Source of the DNA: Rhizobium sp. NFR07
Lineage (GTDB): Bacteria > Pseudomonadota > Alphaproteobacteria > Rhizobiales > Rhizobiaceae
NCBI RefSeq assembly: GCF_900111905.1
Contig: NZ_FOKM01000012.1
Coordinates: 62,001-126,000 of the forward strand
Reading direction: 5' to 3'
DNA length: 64,000 bases
Shown here: piece by piece, positions 7,489 to 15,819 of the stretch
How positions within the stretch are numbered: position 1 is the first letter of the stretch
Layout: every line of letters starts with the position of its first letter
Notes under the pieces: model-generated
What the model was told of the DNA's origin: nothing
What the model saw: only the letters and a program-made list of their open reading frames with translations
Databases searched by the model: none
Position numbers and translations under genes: made by a program

Positions 7489-7824
7489 ACGCCGCCGCTT
7501 TTGCTGGCTTCCTCAGATCTCGGCTATCGGATGCGATTAATACGAGTAAAACGTTTGCGAGACATGGGTTTCGCCAGATTGGAAGAAAGCCTGGCAATCA
7601 TCCAGTATTGCGCCGAGCATCAGCCCGGACTCTGCCGTAGCTTCCTTGGGACGCTGAGGCGCGGCTGGCAGCTGCCGAGATCGCGGATATGCTGAAGTAG
7701 CACCCTGTGATTATTCGTTCGTTGTTTTTACAACACTCACCTCCATTGCATTTCGAGCTTTCCTTCCCCATACGCTATCTAAAAGCTAGCAAGTTTGGTC
7801 GCTGCGGTTTGAACGGAATTGCCC
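7489..7824. other. gap between H-NS-like gene and cargo island
   Basis: 336 bases with no convincing gene. A 64-codon frame with a TTG start (7501-7695, plus) contains a protein-like stretch (RLRDMGFARLEESLAII) but lacks a ribosome site and may be a remnant. A GTTGT/ACAAC hairpin lies near 7720-7735. The promoter for the ABA-like and GT8 genes is presumably here. Confidence 0.4.
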
Positions 7825-8241
7825 ATGAGTTTAGAAACATCAGCCATCAAAACCACTATCATAAACCTCTCTCGGGCAACTGGCCCTGATCGCTCACTCG
7901 ATGCAGAGATTGCAGCAATCCTGGGCTGGACATCTCAGCCCGAACAATACGAAGACAAGGAAACCGGACAGACCCTTGTCAGACACTTATGGTATAATGA
8001 GGAGCGCCAGCTCGATAAGGTTCCGCGCTTTACTTGGAACCTAGATGTGGCGATGGAGCTATTGGACCGAATGTCTCCCGACGCAGACGGCGGGTTTGGT
8101 TGGGAGCCCGGCGCGGCGTCAGCAAGCTTCGGAGGCCGCAAAGCCACAATGGCCAGCACTCCCACGATAGCTGTGTGCATGCAGGCCTTACTCGCTAGGC
8201 TTCGCCAGCTAGATGCTTTAGCAGCTTCCACTAACAGGTAA
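7825..8241 (+). CDS. small protein resembling phage ABA-sandwich domain (copy 1)
   Basis: A 138-residue protein with the order SLDAEIAAILGW, a WYN segment, PRFTWNLDVAMELLDRM, a Gly-rich strand and a helical end with AVCMQALLARL. This order fits the phage ABA-sandwich family and is shared with the protein at 12633-13058, so the two are probably paralogues. It ends six bases before the GT8 gene. The ATG at 7825 is chosen over an upstream TTG. Role unknown. Confidence 0.6.
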   Translation: MSLETSAIKTTIINLSRATGPDRSLDAEIAAILGWTSQPEQYEDKETGQTLVRHLWYNEERQLDKVPRFTWNLDVAMELLDRMSPDADGGFGWEPGAASASFGGRKATMASTPTIAVCMQALLARLRQLDALAASTNR

Positions 8242-8247
8242 TATGAA

Positions 8248-9285
8248 ATGCAGAATGGACTGAATGGAATGCAAAGAACCGAACTCTCAGAGGTCTCCGC
8301 ACATAAGGGAGCCGTGATCTTCCTTATGGATCGCTCGTACCTGCTTCCATTCAAGGTGATGATGCACTCTCTTCGTGATGCGATCGAAAACAGGCAGGAA
8401 GATTTGGTGGTTCTCACTGATGACGCAACGCTAGTTGCTGACCCCTTCTTGAACCGTATATGCGACAAAATCATCAAGATCGAAGACTCGCAACTGAAGC
8501 TGCTTAGGTCGATCGACCTTTCGTCTGTTCCTGACGAATTCAGACATCCAAAATATGGCGTTTACTGGTTCTTGAAGTTTCTAGTATTCGACAATTACGG
8601 ATATGATTATCATCTCTACTTCGACACCGACATGCTGTGTCTCAACCGGTTCTTCAACTTCCGTGACATCTACGCGCCTGAGCAGCGGTTTTCGGCATCT
8701 CCTACCATTGGCAAATCAGCGCTAGGGATCCCTAAGAGCTCGCGTGGCGAGGCACACGATGACGCAGAACGCAGTAGAATTGTAGAGACGACAAAGCTAA
8801 TTGCATCACGTAACTACCGCTCAAATAGGTCAATCAATTCCGGTGTGATGAGCATTCCAAAGAGATTGATTGGCGCCGATAGTGTGACAAGCTTGGTTCG
8901 TTTAGCGACTGAGAAATCATTCCGGCTGGAGCAAGAAGTCGTCCGCACTTGGGTTGCTGAGCTGGACCCTGAGCTTTTTACCTGTCTTCCAATATGGTAC
9001 AATATGCCCGAGCTTCCGTTAAGGGCCAGTGGCTATACCAACTCGATTGAGCGACTTCTGCCGTATTCTTCGATCCTGCACTTCAACCTACACCCGAAAC
9101 CTTGGAAGGGCGTAAGACAGGAAGACTGGGTTCATAGGATCTGGCATGATCACCGACAGCTGGCGGACAACTGGATCGAACGGATGAGCGAAGCGCCCAA
9201 ATTTGCCGAACGTTTGGCGACCCGCTATAAGATCGCCAAACGCGTTGTCAGCTCACGTGGGACGCTCAGCTCTGGATCGGAATGA
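8248..9285 (+). CDS. glycosyltransferase, GT8-like
   Basis: A 345-residue GT-A-fold glycosyltransferase. It has LPFKVMMHSL near 33-42, the metal-binding DTD (126-128 in LYFDTDML), NSGVMSIPK near 197 and a C-terminal LHPKPWK (281-287), a pattern of family GT8. It would transfer a sugar from a nucleotide sugar to a surface glycan. Its last 33 bases overlap the convergent end of the Stealth gene on the other strand. Acceptor and sugar are unknown; it is part of the cargo island. Confidence 0.75.
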   Translation: MQNGLNGMQRTELSEVSAHKGAVIFLMDRSYLLPFKVMMHSLRDAIENRQEDLVVLTDDATLVADPFLNRICDKIIKIEDSQLKLLRSIDLSSVPDEFRHPKYGVYWFLKFLVFDNYGYDYHLYFDTDMLCLNRFFNFRDIYAPEQRFSASPTIGKSALGIPKSSRGEAHDDAERSRIVETTKLIASRNYRSNRSINSGVMSIPKRLIGADSVTSLVRLATEKSFRLEQEVVRTWVAELDPELFTCLPIWYNMPELPLRASGYTNSIERLLPYSSILHFNLHPKPWKGVRQEDWVHRIWHDHRQLADNWIERMSEAPKFAERLATRYKIAKRVVSSRGTLSSGSE

Positions 9286-10731
9286 GTAACGGCTCTGTAG
9301 GAATTGTTGTTTAAATTTTCGAAACCCGACATGACCGGCGCTGCCACCGCCGTCGTTTACGCAGAAAAATTTCAGCTTTTTGTACATTGCTCTCGACTGG
9401 AACGCTCGATAGTTCGTGTGACGAACTATCATAGACTCATCGTTTGCTTCTACTGCGGATCCTTTGTTCAGAGCGAAGTGATGATATAAAAACGATGCAA
9501 CGGAGAGATCATCAGCGGTTCTAAACTTGGCCGCTCGTGTGCGGTGCAATTGCTCAGGCCAAGCTGTTTCAATCTCGTCAAATACGGACTTTTTAAACGC
9601 GTAAGGTGCATGTCGGTGGACTTGCGTTGGCCTAATCAAAAAACTAGATGCGATAAGGTTGGCACCGTTGACTGCAGCGTATTGCCACTCCTCAGCCTCG
9701 CCTGCGGCGCATAACTCCTCAAGATAAGGAACTGCGCCGTATGGCTCTAATCGGCTGATCGATCGCCCGTATTTCGTGAAGAAATCAGATCTCTGCACAA
9801 AGTCCGCAAGGAAAAAATCATCGTTGAAGTACAAGAAATTCTCTGACAGACCCGGAATCTTGTGAAGAAATGTCTCGATTGCATGAGAGTTGAAAGTTGG
9901 CAGGTACTGAGCGGGAATCACATCTTCGTGCATGACCCACTTCACGCGTTCACTTGGAACAAACCATTCCGGCGGCTCGCAGTTAGATAGGATGTAAATT
10001 GTTGATACCCAGTGTGCATACGAATCGATCGACCGCAGGGAATACCTGAGCTCATCGGTCTGGTCGAACCGATCCTTATCCGCGGCAGGATGATGCGCGT
10101 GGATTTCATACAGTTCTCGCCATTTCTGGTCTGACGAATTTACCCACGTGTAGACAACGTCAATAGGCGAAGCTGGAATTATAGCCGCTTTGGAGCGCTG
10201 AGAAAGGCTTTCTCGCGACCGCCTCAACCTTTTCACTGGTGCTCGATCGCCTTGAGTGTGAAAGAAATTTGCTGACTGCTTCCACAACGCGACCGAATAG
10301 CGGTCGATCAAAGTGCCGCTGGAGTCTACGATGGCCAACTCAACTCGCCCAGAGGTTGTCGGCTTCTGGACGAACGATTTGAACCTACCTCGCGTTAGAT
10401 CCTTCCACTCTTTCTGATCAGCTAGATAAATATAGACTTTCTGCCCTGCGGAATCAGCGAGCTTCAGCAGTGCTTCAAAGATGAATGGAAAAGAGGCGGC
10501 GGCGAGGTCGATGTCCCGAGCGTCCCCGGATGCAGGGGCCGTAATGTTAAGGTTTACGGCCTCCAACACGTCACCTGGCCCAGAGATCTGCCGTCCTTTG
10601 AACAATTTCTCGAAGACGCCTTCCCATGCCATAGCTTGCCGGGACGGAAGGATCATATGAGTAACAGGGTAGCGAGCGTTCAAGACGTCGCGCAATTTGA
10701 CCGCGTAACGATCCAAAGATTTTTTGAGCAC
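9253..10731 (-). CDS. Stealth family sugar-phosphate transferase
   Basis: A 492-residue Stealth protein, a family that transfers hexose-1-phosphate in making phosphate-linked exopolysaccharides. All four conserved regions are visible: PIDVVYTWVN (189-198), RFDQTDELRYSL (221-232), HAPYAF (374-379) and FCVNDGG near 455-461. The GTG at 10731 follows AGGA and lies eight bases after the GT2 stop; the longer frame to 10845 would overlap GT2 too far. It forms a leftward pair with GT2. It is rarely noted in phages. The chemistry is known for the family; the product here is not. Confidence 0.85.
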   Translation of the reverse strand: MLKKSLDRYAVKLRDVLNARYPVTHMILPSRQAMAWEGVFEKLFKGRQISGPGDVLEAVNLNITAPASGDARDIDLAAASFPFIFEALLKLADSAGQKVYIYLADQKEWKDLTRGRFKSFVQKPTTSGRVELAIVDSSGTLIDRYSVALWKQSANFFHTQGDRAPVKRLRRSRESLSQRSKAAIIPASPIDVVYTWVNSSDQKWRELYEIHAHHPAADKDRFDQTDELRYSLRSIDSYAHWVSTIYILSNCEPPEWFVPSERVKWVMHEDVIPAQYLPTFNSHAIETFLHKIPGLSENFLYFNDDFFLADFVQRSDFFTKYGRSISRLEPYGAVPYLEELCAAGEAEEWQYAAVNGANLIASSFLIRPTQVHRHAPYAFKKSVFDEIETAWPEQLHRTRAAKFRTADDLSVASFLYHHFALNKGSAVEANDESMIVRHTNYRAFQSRAMYKKLKFFCVNDGGGSAGHVGFRKFKQQFLQSRYSFRSRAERPT

Positions 10732-10739
10732 AAATGGTC

Positions 10740-11717
10740 CTATTTCGTAGTTGCAGTACTCTGACCAACTGAGGGTCGAAACTGCACATAAGTAGACTTG
10801 GCGCCGATGATCATCTGCTTGTGTTCGGCAGTCATCGCTTCCCAATGATCGAGTGCGTCGGAGCGTCGCTCGAAAAGCAGCGTTGTACCATCATAACGGG
10901 TAATACTCACCGTTTGAAAGAAAGATGAACTCGGCCGGAATAAGGCTCTGTAAAGTGTCCGAAATACGACCACTTCACAATCTCTTCCGAACGCAGCCCT
11001 AATGCGCTCGTAGTAGTCGGCATCTTCGCTTACGCTCTCATGTCGGAAATACCCTACCTTCTCAAGAACCTCCGCCCTCGGAAACATCATAGAAATGATA
11101 CACTTCATCGTACGGCGGTCGTTGAGACGAATCGTACGCCCAGCATCGTTCGTTCGAACGTAGTTACAAGTCGCAAGCTTCTTGTTAGGAAACCGTTGCA
11201 AAGCACGGAATTGCATCTCTAGGCGGCTATTCACGCTCACATCGTCTCCGTCCTGGAATGCGATGTACTGCCCTCTAGCCATCGAAAGTCCGATATTACG
11301 GGACAGTCCTGTGCCAAGTTGAGCGTGATTCTCGACTATCTTGATCCGAGGATCTCTTTCAGCCATAGCGCGTATGACTTCTATGGAACGGTCATCGCTC
11401 GCGTCGTCGATAACGAGGACTTCAAGCGGCGGCATCGTTTGGCGCAGCATCGAGTTGATCGAGGCCTTGATCGTCGTCTCGTTATTTCGGGTCGCGATGA
11501 TGACTGAAACGCATGGCTCGAAGTTACGACCGAAGCGGCGACGAATCATACGATATGGCCACAACGCCTCGTAGGCGATCTGCGGATCCGCAATAAGGTC
11601 AGAGAGCTTTCCTTTGAAATCCAGCCGTTCGTACCATCGCGAGACCGCAGGCCCTATCAATGGAATGTCCCTTAGGGTCTGCGGTGGATAACGCCTGAAT
11701 TTGTGTAACACGTTCAA
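10740..11717 (-). CDS. glycosyltransferase family 2
   Basis: A 325-residue GT2 enzyme with an N-terminal extension of about 69 residues and the standard motifs VSVIIATRNN (70-79), DDASDD (104-109) and QDGDD (155-159). The domain after it has no membrane segment, so it is probably a cytoplasmic transferase working on a lipid-linked or nascent glycan. It is first of a two-gene leftward operon with Stealth, starting in a divergent region opposite the S1/P1 nuclease. Sugar specificity unknown. Confidence 0.88.
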   Translation of the reverse strand: MNVLHKFRRYPPQTLRDIPLIGPAVSRWYERLDFKGKLSDLIADPQIAYEALWPYRMIRRRFGRNFEPCVSVIIATRNNETTIKASINSMLRQTMPPLEVLVIDDASDDRSIEVIRAMAERDPRIKIVENHAQLGTGLSRNIGLSMARGQYIAFQDGDDVSVNSRLEMQFRALQRFPNKKLATCNYVRTNDAGRTIRLNDRRTMKCIISMMFPRAEVLEKVGYFRHESVSEDADYYERIRAAFGRDCEVVVFRTLYRALFRPSSSFFQTVSITRYDGTTLLFERRSDALDHWEAMTAEHKQMIIGAKSTYVQFRPSVGQSTATTK

Positions 11718-11828
11718 TCTCTTCGATGTTCAGACGAGAGTGGTTGTACCAGCGGCGTCTTTGTGACACTTTTATGACGTTTATGTAACATCGACAAATG
11801 CAGCGCAAGTCGGAGAGGTAGAACAATT

Positions 11829-12620
11829 TTGATTAGGCAACGACCTGTGCTTGGTTCCGCACTGGTAGCGGTAGTTGCGACCCTTGGTGGGGTTGAAGCC
11901 CGAGCATGGAATTACCAAGGCCATCAGGTTGTCGCTGAGGTTGCGGAAAGCTATCTGAGTCCCGACGTCAGAGATCGGGTCGACGAGTTGTTGCGTTCCG
12001 AAGGCAAGACCAGGTTGGCTGATATTGCGACATGGGCGGATGAGATGCGTGACCTTGATCGGCCGAGGCAACCGTCTCATGCCATACGGCTCCCGTTGAC
12101 CAACGAACACTACGTCCAAGAGCGGGACTGTCGGAACAAGAACTGCATCCTCGAAGCAATCAACGCTGATCTTGCGGCTCTCAAGGATGGAGAGAAAACG
12201 GTCGCCGCTCGGGTAGCAGCGCTCAAATATCTAACCCATTTCATTGGCGATCTACACCAGCCGTTGCATGCGAGTATCGACACGGGACAACAAAATGTTA
12301 TTTTCGAAGGGAAAGAGATGACCTTGCACGGGGTATGGGATCGAGGCCTTATCCAGTGTCAAATCAACAACGTCCGAACATTGCTTGAAACAGCGCCACC
12401 CTTCGATCGAAATGACGTCAATGTTGTTTCGTGGGCGGAGGAGTCCCGATCCATCGCCCGAGACTTCATATTCCCGAACTTCAACAAGAACACAAATCAG
12501 CCTGTCGTCTTGGAAGAAACCTACTGCAAAAAGTTCAGTGGTATTGTCGTAAGCCAACTACAGAAGGCGGGTCGACGTTTGGCAAATCTTTTGAACGCCA
12601 ACGTGGCAAAGCAAAAGTAA
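11829..12620 (+). CDS. exported S1/P1-type zinc nuclease
   Basis: A 263-residue S1/P1 nuclease, which uses three zinc ions to cut single-stranded nucleic acid and remove 3' phosphates. A signal peptide ends at ARA, leaving Trp27 as the mature N-terminus, the residue that binds zinc in this family. Zinc ligands are visible: Trp27, His32, Asp71, His84, His137, Asp141, His147 and later LHGVWD. The start is a TTG. It should act in the periplasm or outside. Among phage genes it is unusual; degrading incoming or environmental DNA is an inference. Confidence 0.88.
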   Translation: MIRQRPVLGSALVAVVATLGGVEARAWNYQGHQVVAEVAESYLSPDVRDRVDELLRSEGKTRLADIATWADEMRDLDRPRQPSHAIRLPLTNEHYVQERDCRNKNCILEAINADLAALKDGEKTVAARVAALKYLTHFIGDLHQPLHASIDTGQQNVIFEGKEMTLHGVWDRGLIQCQINNVRTLLETAPPFDRNDVNVVSWAEESRSIARDFIFPNFNKNTNQPVVLEETYCKKFSGIVVSQLQKAGRRLANLLNANVAKQK

Positions 12621-12632
12621 GAGTTTAAGATC

Positions 12633-13058
12633 GTGAAGTCGCTAGCAGAAATTATCCAGATCTTGCGCGAATGCAATGGGCCAAGTCGTCATGTCGACTT
12701 TCAGATAGCGCAGCACCTTGGCTGGAAAGAGAACTCTAACAGGGTTTCGCGTAGCGGAGACAGCAAGACAGTTTGGCTTAATCCTGAAACGGCTCAGCCC
12801 GGCAAGGTGCCTGCGTTCACTAAAGAGCTGCAGCATTCCTTTAGGCTTTTACAATATATTTGCCCAGAGTACGCTGGTGCCGCAATCCGCAAGGGGAAAA
12901 CTGCTATTGTACAGGTCGAGCACTATGAGCCATCGGAGGCTACGACCTTACCTCTCGCTATGTGCCAGGCAGCGCTGTTGGTTCTAGCTGACAGGTCCTC
13001 TCAAAACCTCCACGCTACAGGTTCCAACTCCAGCAATTCAGCTGGTGATGTCTGGTGA
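12633..13058 (+). CDS. small protein resembling phage ABA-sandwich domain (copy 2)
   Basis: A 141-residue GTG-started protein 12 bases after the nuclease. Its segments HVDFQIAQHLGW, VWLNPE, VPAFTKELQHSFRLL and LAMCQAALLVLA match copy 1 at 7825-8241 in order and spacing, so the two look paralogous and bracket the GT8-Stealth-GT2-nuclease cluster. Role unknown. Confidence 0.6.
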   Translation: MKSLAEIIQILRECNGPSRHVDFQIAQHLGWKENSNRVSRSGDSKTVWLNPETAQPGKVPAFTKELQHSFRLLQYICPEYAGAAIRKGKTAIVQVEHYEPSEATTLPLAMCQAALLVLADRSSQNLHATGSNSSNSAGDVW

Positions 13059-13151
13059 CGATAGCGAAGTTTCTAGGGAAATACTTGCGAGCCCTAGCGC
13101 GGCACAGTGATCCGGCTTGCGCCTTGTCGCATGCCGGATCTCCTGATTCTG

Positions 13152-13475
13152 CTAAGGTCGTTTATCGCCGCTACCCTTATACCACCTGTTCCAATTCACG
13201 CCCTTCCCACGTTCGCGAGGATCGAACCATTCCCCGCCGTACCTATCTAGGAAGGCCTGCGCAGCAGGTTTGGTGGCGAAGCAGTGGATATTGTAATGCT
13301 CGTCTTCGTAGAAAACGGTATGGCCTCGATCGCACCTGAGAAGGCGGTTCTTCTTGCAAAACTCAGCCTGCTCGAAACCGAGCTCGCCCCGCGACAAGGT
13401 CTCCCTCAGTGCAATCTGGTGGGGCCAACCTCGATCAATCTCACTAGCGGTGAGTTCGCCTTTTCTTCTACTCAT
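13152..13475 (-). CDS. conserved rhizobial hypothetical protein, 107 aa
   Basis: Starts MSRRKGELTASEIDRGWPHQ, a form I associate with small rhizobial chromosomal proteins of unknown function. Cys-containing strand segments (LRCDRGHTVFYEDEHYNIHCF) and a FLDRYGGEWFDPRERG end follow. The ATG at 13475 is preferred to a GTG five codons earlier. It looks like host-derived cargo. Confidence 0.6.
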   Translation of the reverse strand: MSRRKGELTASEIDRGWPHQIALRETLSRGELGFEQAEFCKKNRLLRCDRGHTVFYEDEHYNIHCFATKPAAQAFLDRYGGEWFDPRERGKGVNWNRWYKGSGDKRP

Positions 13476-13543
13476 GCTGCATTTGTTCACTATTTGTTCT
13501 AGGCGGTCAAGCGTGCGCCATACCTGAAATTTGCTAGGTAGAC

Positions 13544-13724
13544 ATGGATCAAATTGCTGGCACCATAGCCTCAGCTCTGCACGTAGTTATCGCGAAACGA
13601 CAGAGCGGGGCGAAAGTCCTGGCGGCCGTCCGGCGTGGAAAACGGTATGACCGCCTACTTGGAACTTTTGGATAGTGGCCTAGTTGAGGAGCTGTCGCTG
13701 CCGCGCCCCAGTTTCCGTCCCTAA
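13544..13724 (+). pseudogene. probable frameshifted small gene
   Basis: A 43-codon frame from the ATG at 13544 (ASALHVVIAKRQSGAKVL) is followed, one base out of phase, by a protein-like stretch MTAYLELLDSGLVEELSLPR ending at 13724. Joined by a one-base shift they would make a small winged-helix-sized protein. It lies just before a strong terminator. The reconstruction is an inference. Confidence 0.35.
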
Positions 13725-13778
13725 GACGTATCCCACGGCGCTGGCGGTGACGCCATTCAGGATGGAAACTCCCCAATT

Positions 13779-13805
13779 AGCCCGCTTCGAGCGGGCTTCT
13801 TTTTG
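13779..13805 (+). terminator. rightward intrinsic terminator
   Basis: Perfect 8-bp stem AGCCCGCT/AGCGGGCT with a TCG loop, then TCTTTTTG. It closes the rightward transcript through the nuclease, ABA-like copy 2 and the broken small gene. Confidence 0.75.
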
Positions 13806-13929
13806 TCGGCCGAAAACCCCGCATTGAAACAGGGGCGCTTAGTTGGCGGTTCTGCCCGTTCACACGAATTAATGGAAAAACTGGGGTACTGTACAGGAAC
13901 TTCGACCCGCACTCGCGGTTGCTGGAAAT

Positions 13930-14133
13930 ATGAATGTCCGTCTGTTGCTTTTGCTACGCCACCTAAGCTCTAGATCCTTCAAAGAACCTCCAGCCGGTGT
14001 GGGTATGAAAACGATGATCGAAGCTCGGGATTGCGGTCTCATTGATTTCGACATGAACAGCAAACCGCTACGCGGTCGTCTTACACCTCTCGGTCTTGCG
14101 ACCAGGAAAATAATTCCGCTCTCGCACTCTTGA
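13930..14133 (+). CDS. small hypothetical protein, possibly winged helix
   Basis: A 67-residue basic protein with a helical start and GLIDFDMNSKPLRGRLTPLG, which resembles the last strands of a winged helix. There is no strong ribosome site and no recognised family. It could be a remnant like the broken gene before it. Confidence 0.4.
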   Translation: MNVRLLLLLRHLSSRSFKEPPAGVGMKTMIEARDCGLIDFDMNSKPLRGRLTPLGLATRKIIPLSHS

Positions 14134-14298
14134 TCAGCGAGCAGCTACCATTCCGTCTGTTACCGTACTGACTGAAAAACGGGCTATCTTAATCATACCA
14201 TTTGCTTACTTTATGCTCATCGTTGGCGATTAGGTTGCAGGCGCCGGCGGCTGAGGGTGCTAGATGCCCCCGCCTGCATAAAGACGGGAGGTGGTTAC

Positions 14299-14568
14299 GT
14301 GTACCCCCTCAAATCTACTACGATAACAAGCGATTCCGCTCTCCGCGAGACACTGCTGAGATGGGCTAAGCACCTCGCCAGTTCCGAGGTGGACCAAATT
14401 GCGCTCGTGGAACGCACCATCGCTGTCGCACTCGAAGAACCAGATACTCTGCTCTCAAGTACCGTCGAGCGCGGCTTGATGATGCTGATGCTTCGCATCG
14501 TTTGCGATGATGCAGGAAATCCGCCTGTCGGCACGACACCGAAGGGATCGAGCGCCCCGGGCCCTTAG
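14299..14568 (+). CDS. hypothetical protein, 89 aa
   Basis: GTG start seven bases after GGGAGG. The product is largely helical (RETLLRWAKHLASSEVDQIA, VERGLMMLMLRIV). No family recognised. It stands alone between the terminator and the GT32 gene. Confidence 0.5.
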   Translation: MYPLKSTTITSDSALRETLLRWAKHLASSEVDQIALVERTIAVALEEPDTLLSSTVERGLMMLMLRIVCDDAGNPPVGTTPKGSSAPGP

Positions 14569-14613
14569 TTTAGACCGCCCCGGCATTCGATGTTAGGGCG
14601 GTGGGGGCTAAGG

Positions 14614-15363
14614 CTACGCCACTATGGTCAGAATGGCGAGCAAGTCGGTAGTGACCAGTGCTGCGAGAACATACGCCACGAACGCGCTCATCAACCTGCG
14701 TGAACGAGATGCGATCATATTCAAAAGGCTCTTGTTTCTCCAAGAACCCCAGCAAAGGTGAACACCTAGGGTGTCCGCTGATCGTTTGCCTGACAGCTTG
14801 AAACGAGAAAATTCGGGGTAGATCGAAGACGCGGGGAGAAGGGTTACAAAGTCCCTCCACTTCTCAGAGCTCGCGATGAAGAGGGATAGCGCGTGCGGCC
14901 CCGCTAGCAAAAGGACCTGCTTTTCACCGCCTTCCATTCGCTCGAAGGCACCCTCGACGAACTCAAGCCAGAACGGCAACTTAGGCTGAGATGCCATGAA
15001 GGCATTGCCAACCTTCCGCATCCCAATCCAATCATTGTGCTGCTCTTCCACGCCAAGAACAATCGTTGACCGGTGGAACGCCGGGTTCGGTTTTTTGAAA
15101 AACTTGTAGTCCGTGTCGACGTAAATCCCGCCCGCCTTATACAGGTAGAGGCATCTGGCGATGTCGGCCTTAATCACGCCCCGGCCAATTGAACGATAGG
15201 CTTCAACCCTGTGAGGCATGATTTCAGCGACAAGAGCTTCGTTTTCCTCGTCCCCCCAGAAGAGAAAGTCGTAATCGTTCAGGACGTTTCTGGCCCTCTT
15301 GATAACAACCTTTTCCTCTAGCGTAAGCGTGGCCGCAGTATGATGAATAATCTTAGGTATCAT
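14614..15363 (-). CDS. glycosyltransferase, GT32-like
   Basis: A 249-residue transferase starting MIPKIIHHTA, with the family's DXD as DTD (83-85 in GGIYVDTDYKFFKK) and GRGVIKADIARCLYLYKAGG before it. The last about 25 residues form a membrane helix. GT32 enzymes often build capsule or lipopolysaccharide side chains. It lies inside a pair of direct repeats, beside the secreted Cys-rich gene. Acceptor unknown. Confidence 0.8.
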   Translation of the reverse strand: MIPKIIHHTAATLTLEEKVVIKRARNVLNDYDFLFWGDEENEALVAEIMPHRVEAYRSIGRGVIKADIARCLYLYKAGGIYVDTDYKFFKKPNPAFHRSTIVLGVEEQHNDWIGMRKVGNAFMASQPKLPFWLEFVEGAFERMEGGEKQVLLLAGPHALSLFIASSEKWRDFVTLLPASSIYPEFSRFKLSGKRSADTLGVHLCWGSWRNKSLLNMIASRSRRLMSAFVAYVLAALVTTDLLAILTIVA

Positions 15364-15479
15364 TAATATAGCCTCAGCAATACTAATCTAACGCAACCAA
15401 TAATCGGTGGCCGTGTCAATTGGAGACTTCATCGGTAAGGTTGTTTTCACGGGAAGTCGTGCCGAGGCAGCGCCCGACG

Positions 15480-15728
15480 CTAGGGAGCAGGGTCAGCGCT
15501 TGCGCGATATTCCCTCTCGCAACGAACGTAACACTGCTTTCTGTATCGCTCGGATCGTGGCTTGCACACAACCTCACGATCATCCCCCTGAGACACGCAG
15601 TCGTTGACCATGAGATCGGCACCAAAGTCACAGGTATCCGACTTGCAGAACTTAGGCGATTCAGCGCGGGCCAAGCCACCTCCGGCGTAGACAATCAAGA
15701 TGAGCCACAAGGCGCCATACTGCCGCAT
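15480..15728 (-). CDS. small secreted Cys-rich protein
   Basis: An 82-residue protein from the ATG at 15728, four bases after GGGAGG. A signal peptide (MRQYGALWLILIVYAGGGLA) ends at ARA. The mature part of about 60 residues has six cysteines (FCKSDTC, NDC, VVC, QCYVRC), so probably three disulfides. No family recognised. It is probably periplasmic, close to surface-modifying enzymes. A longer frame to 15785 lacks a ribosome site. Confidence 0.6.
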   Translation of the reverse strand: MRQYGALWLILIVYAGGGLARAESPKFCKSDTCDFGADLMVNDCVSQGDDREVVCKPRSERYRKQCYVRCEREYRASADPAP

Positions 15729-15819
15729 GCTCCCTCCCCAGATTGGAAGGAACATCATGACGCCGAGGAATCGGACGCGCATCACCCGCGCGGGTTAGGT
15801 CGACGTTAGGGCGGTGGGG

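Noticed and set aside
7501..7695. 64-codon plus-strand frame upstream of the cargo island
   Set aside because: TTG start without ribosome site and no recognised family; kept only as a possible remnant in the gap.
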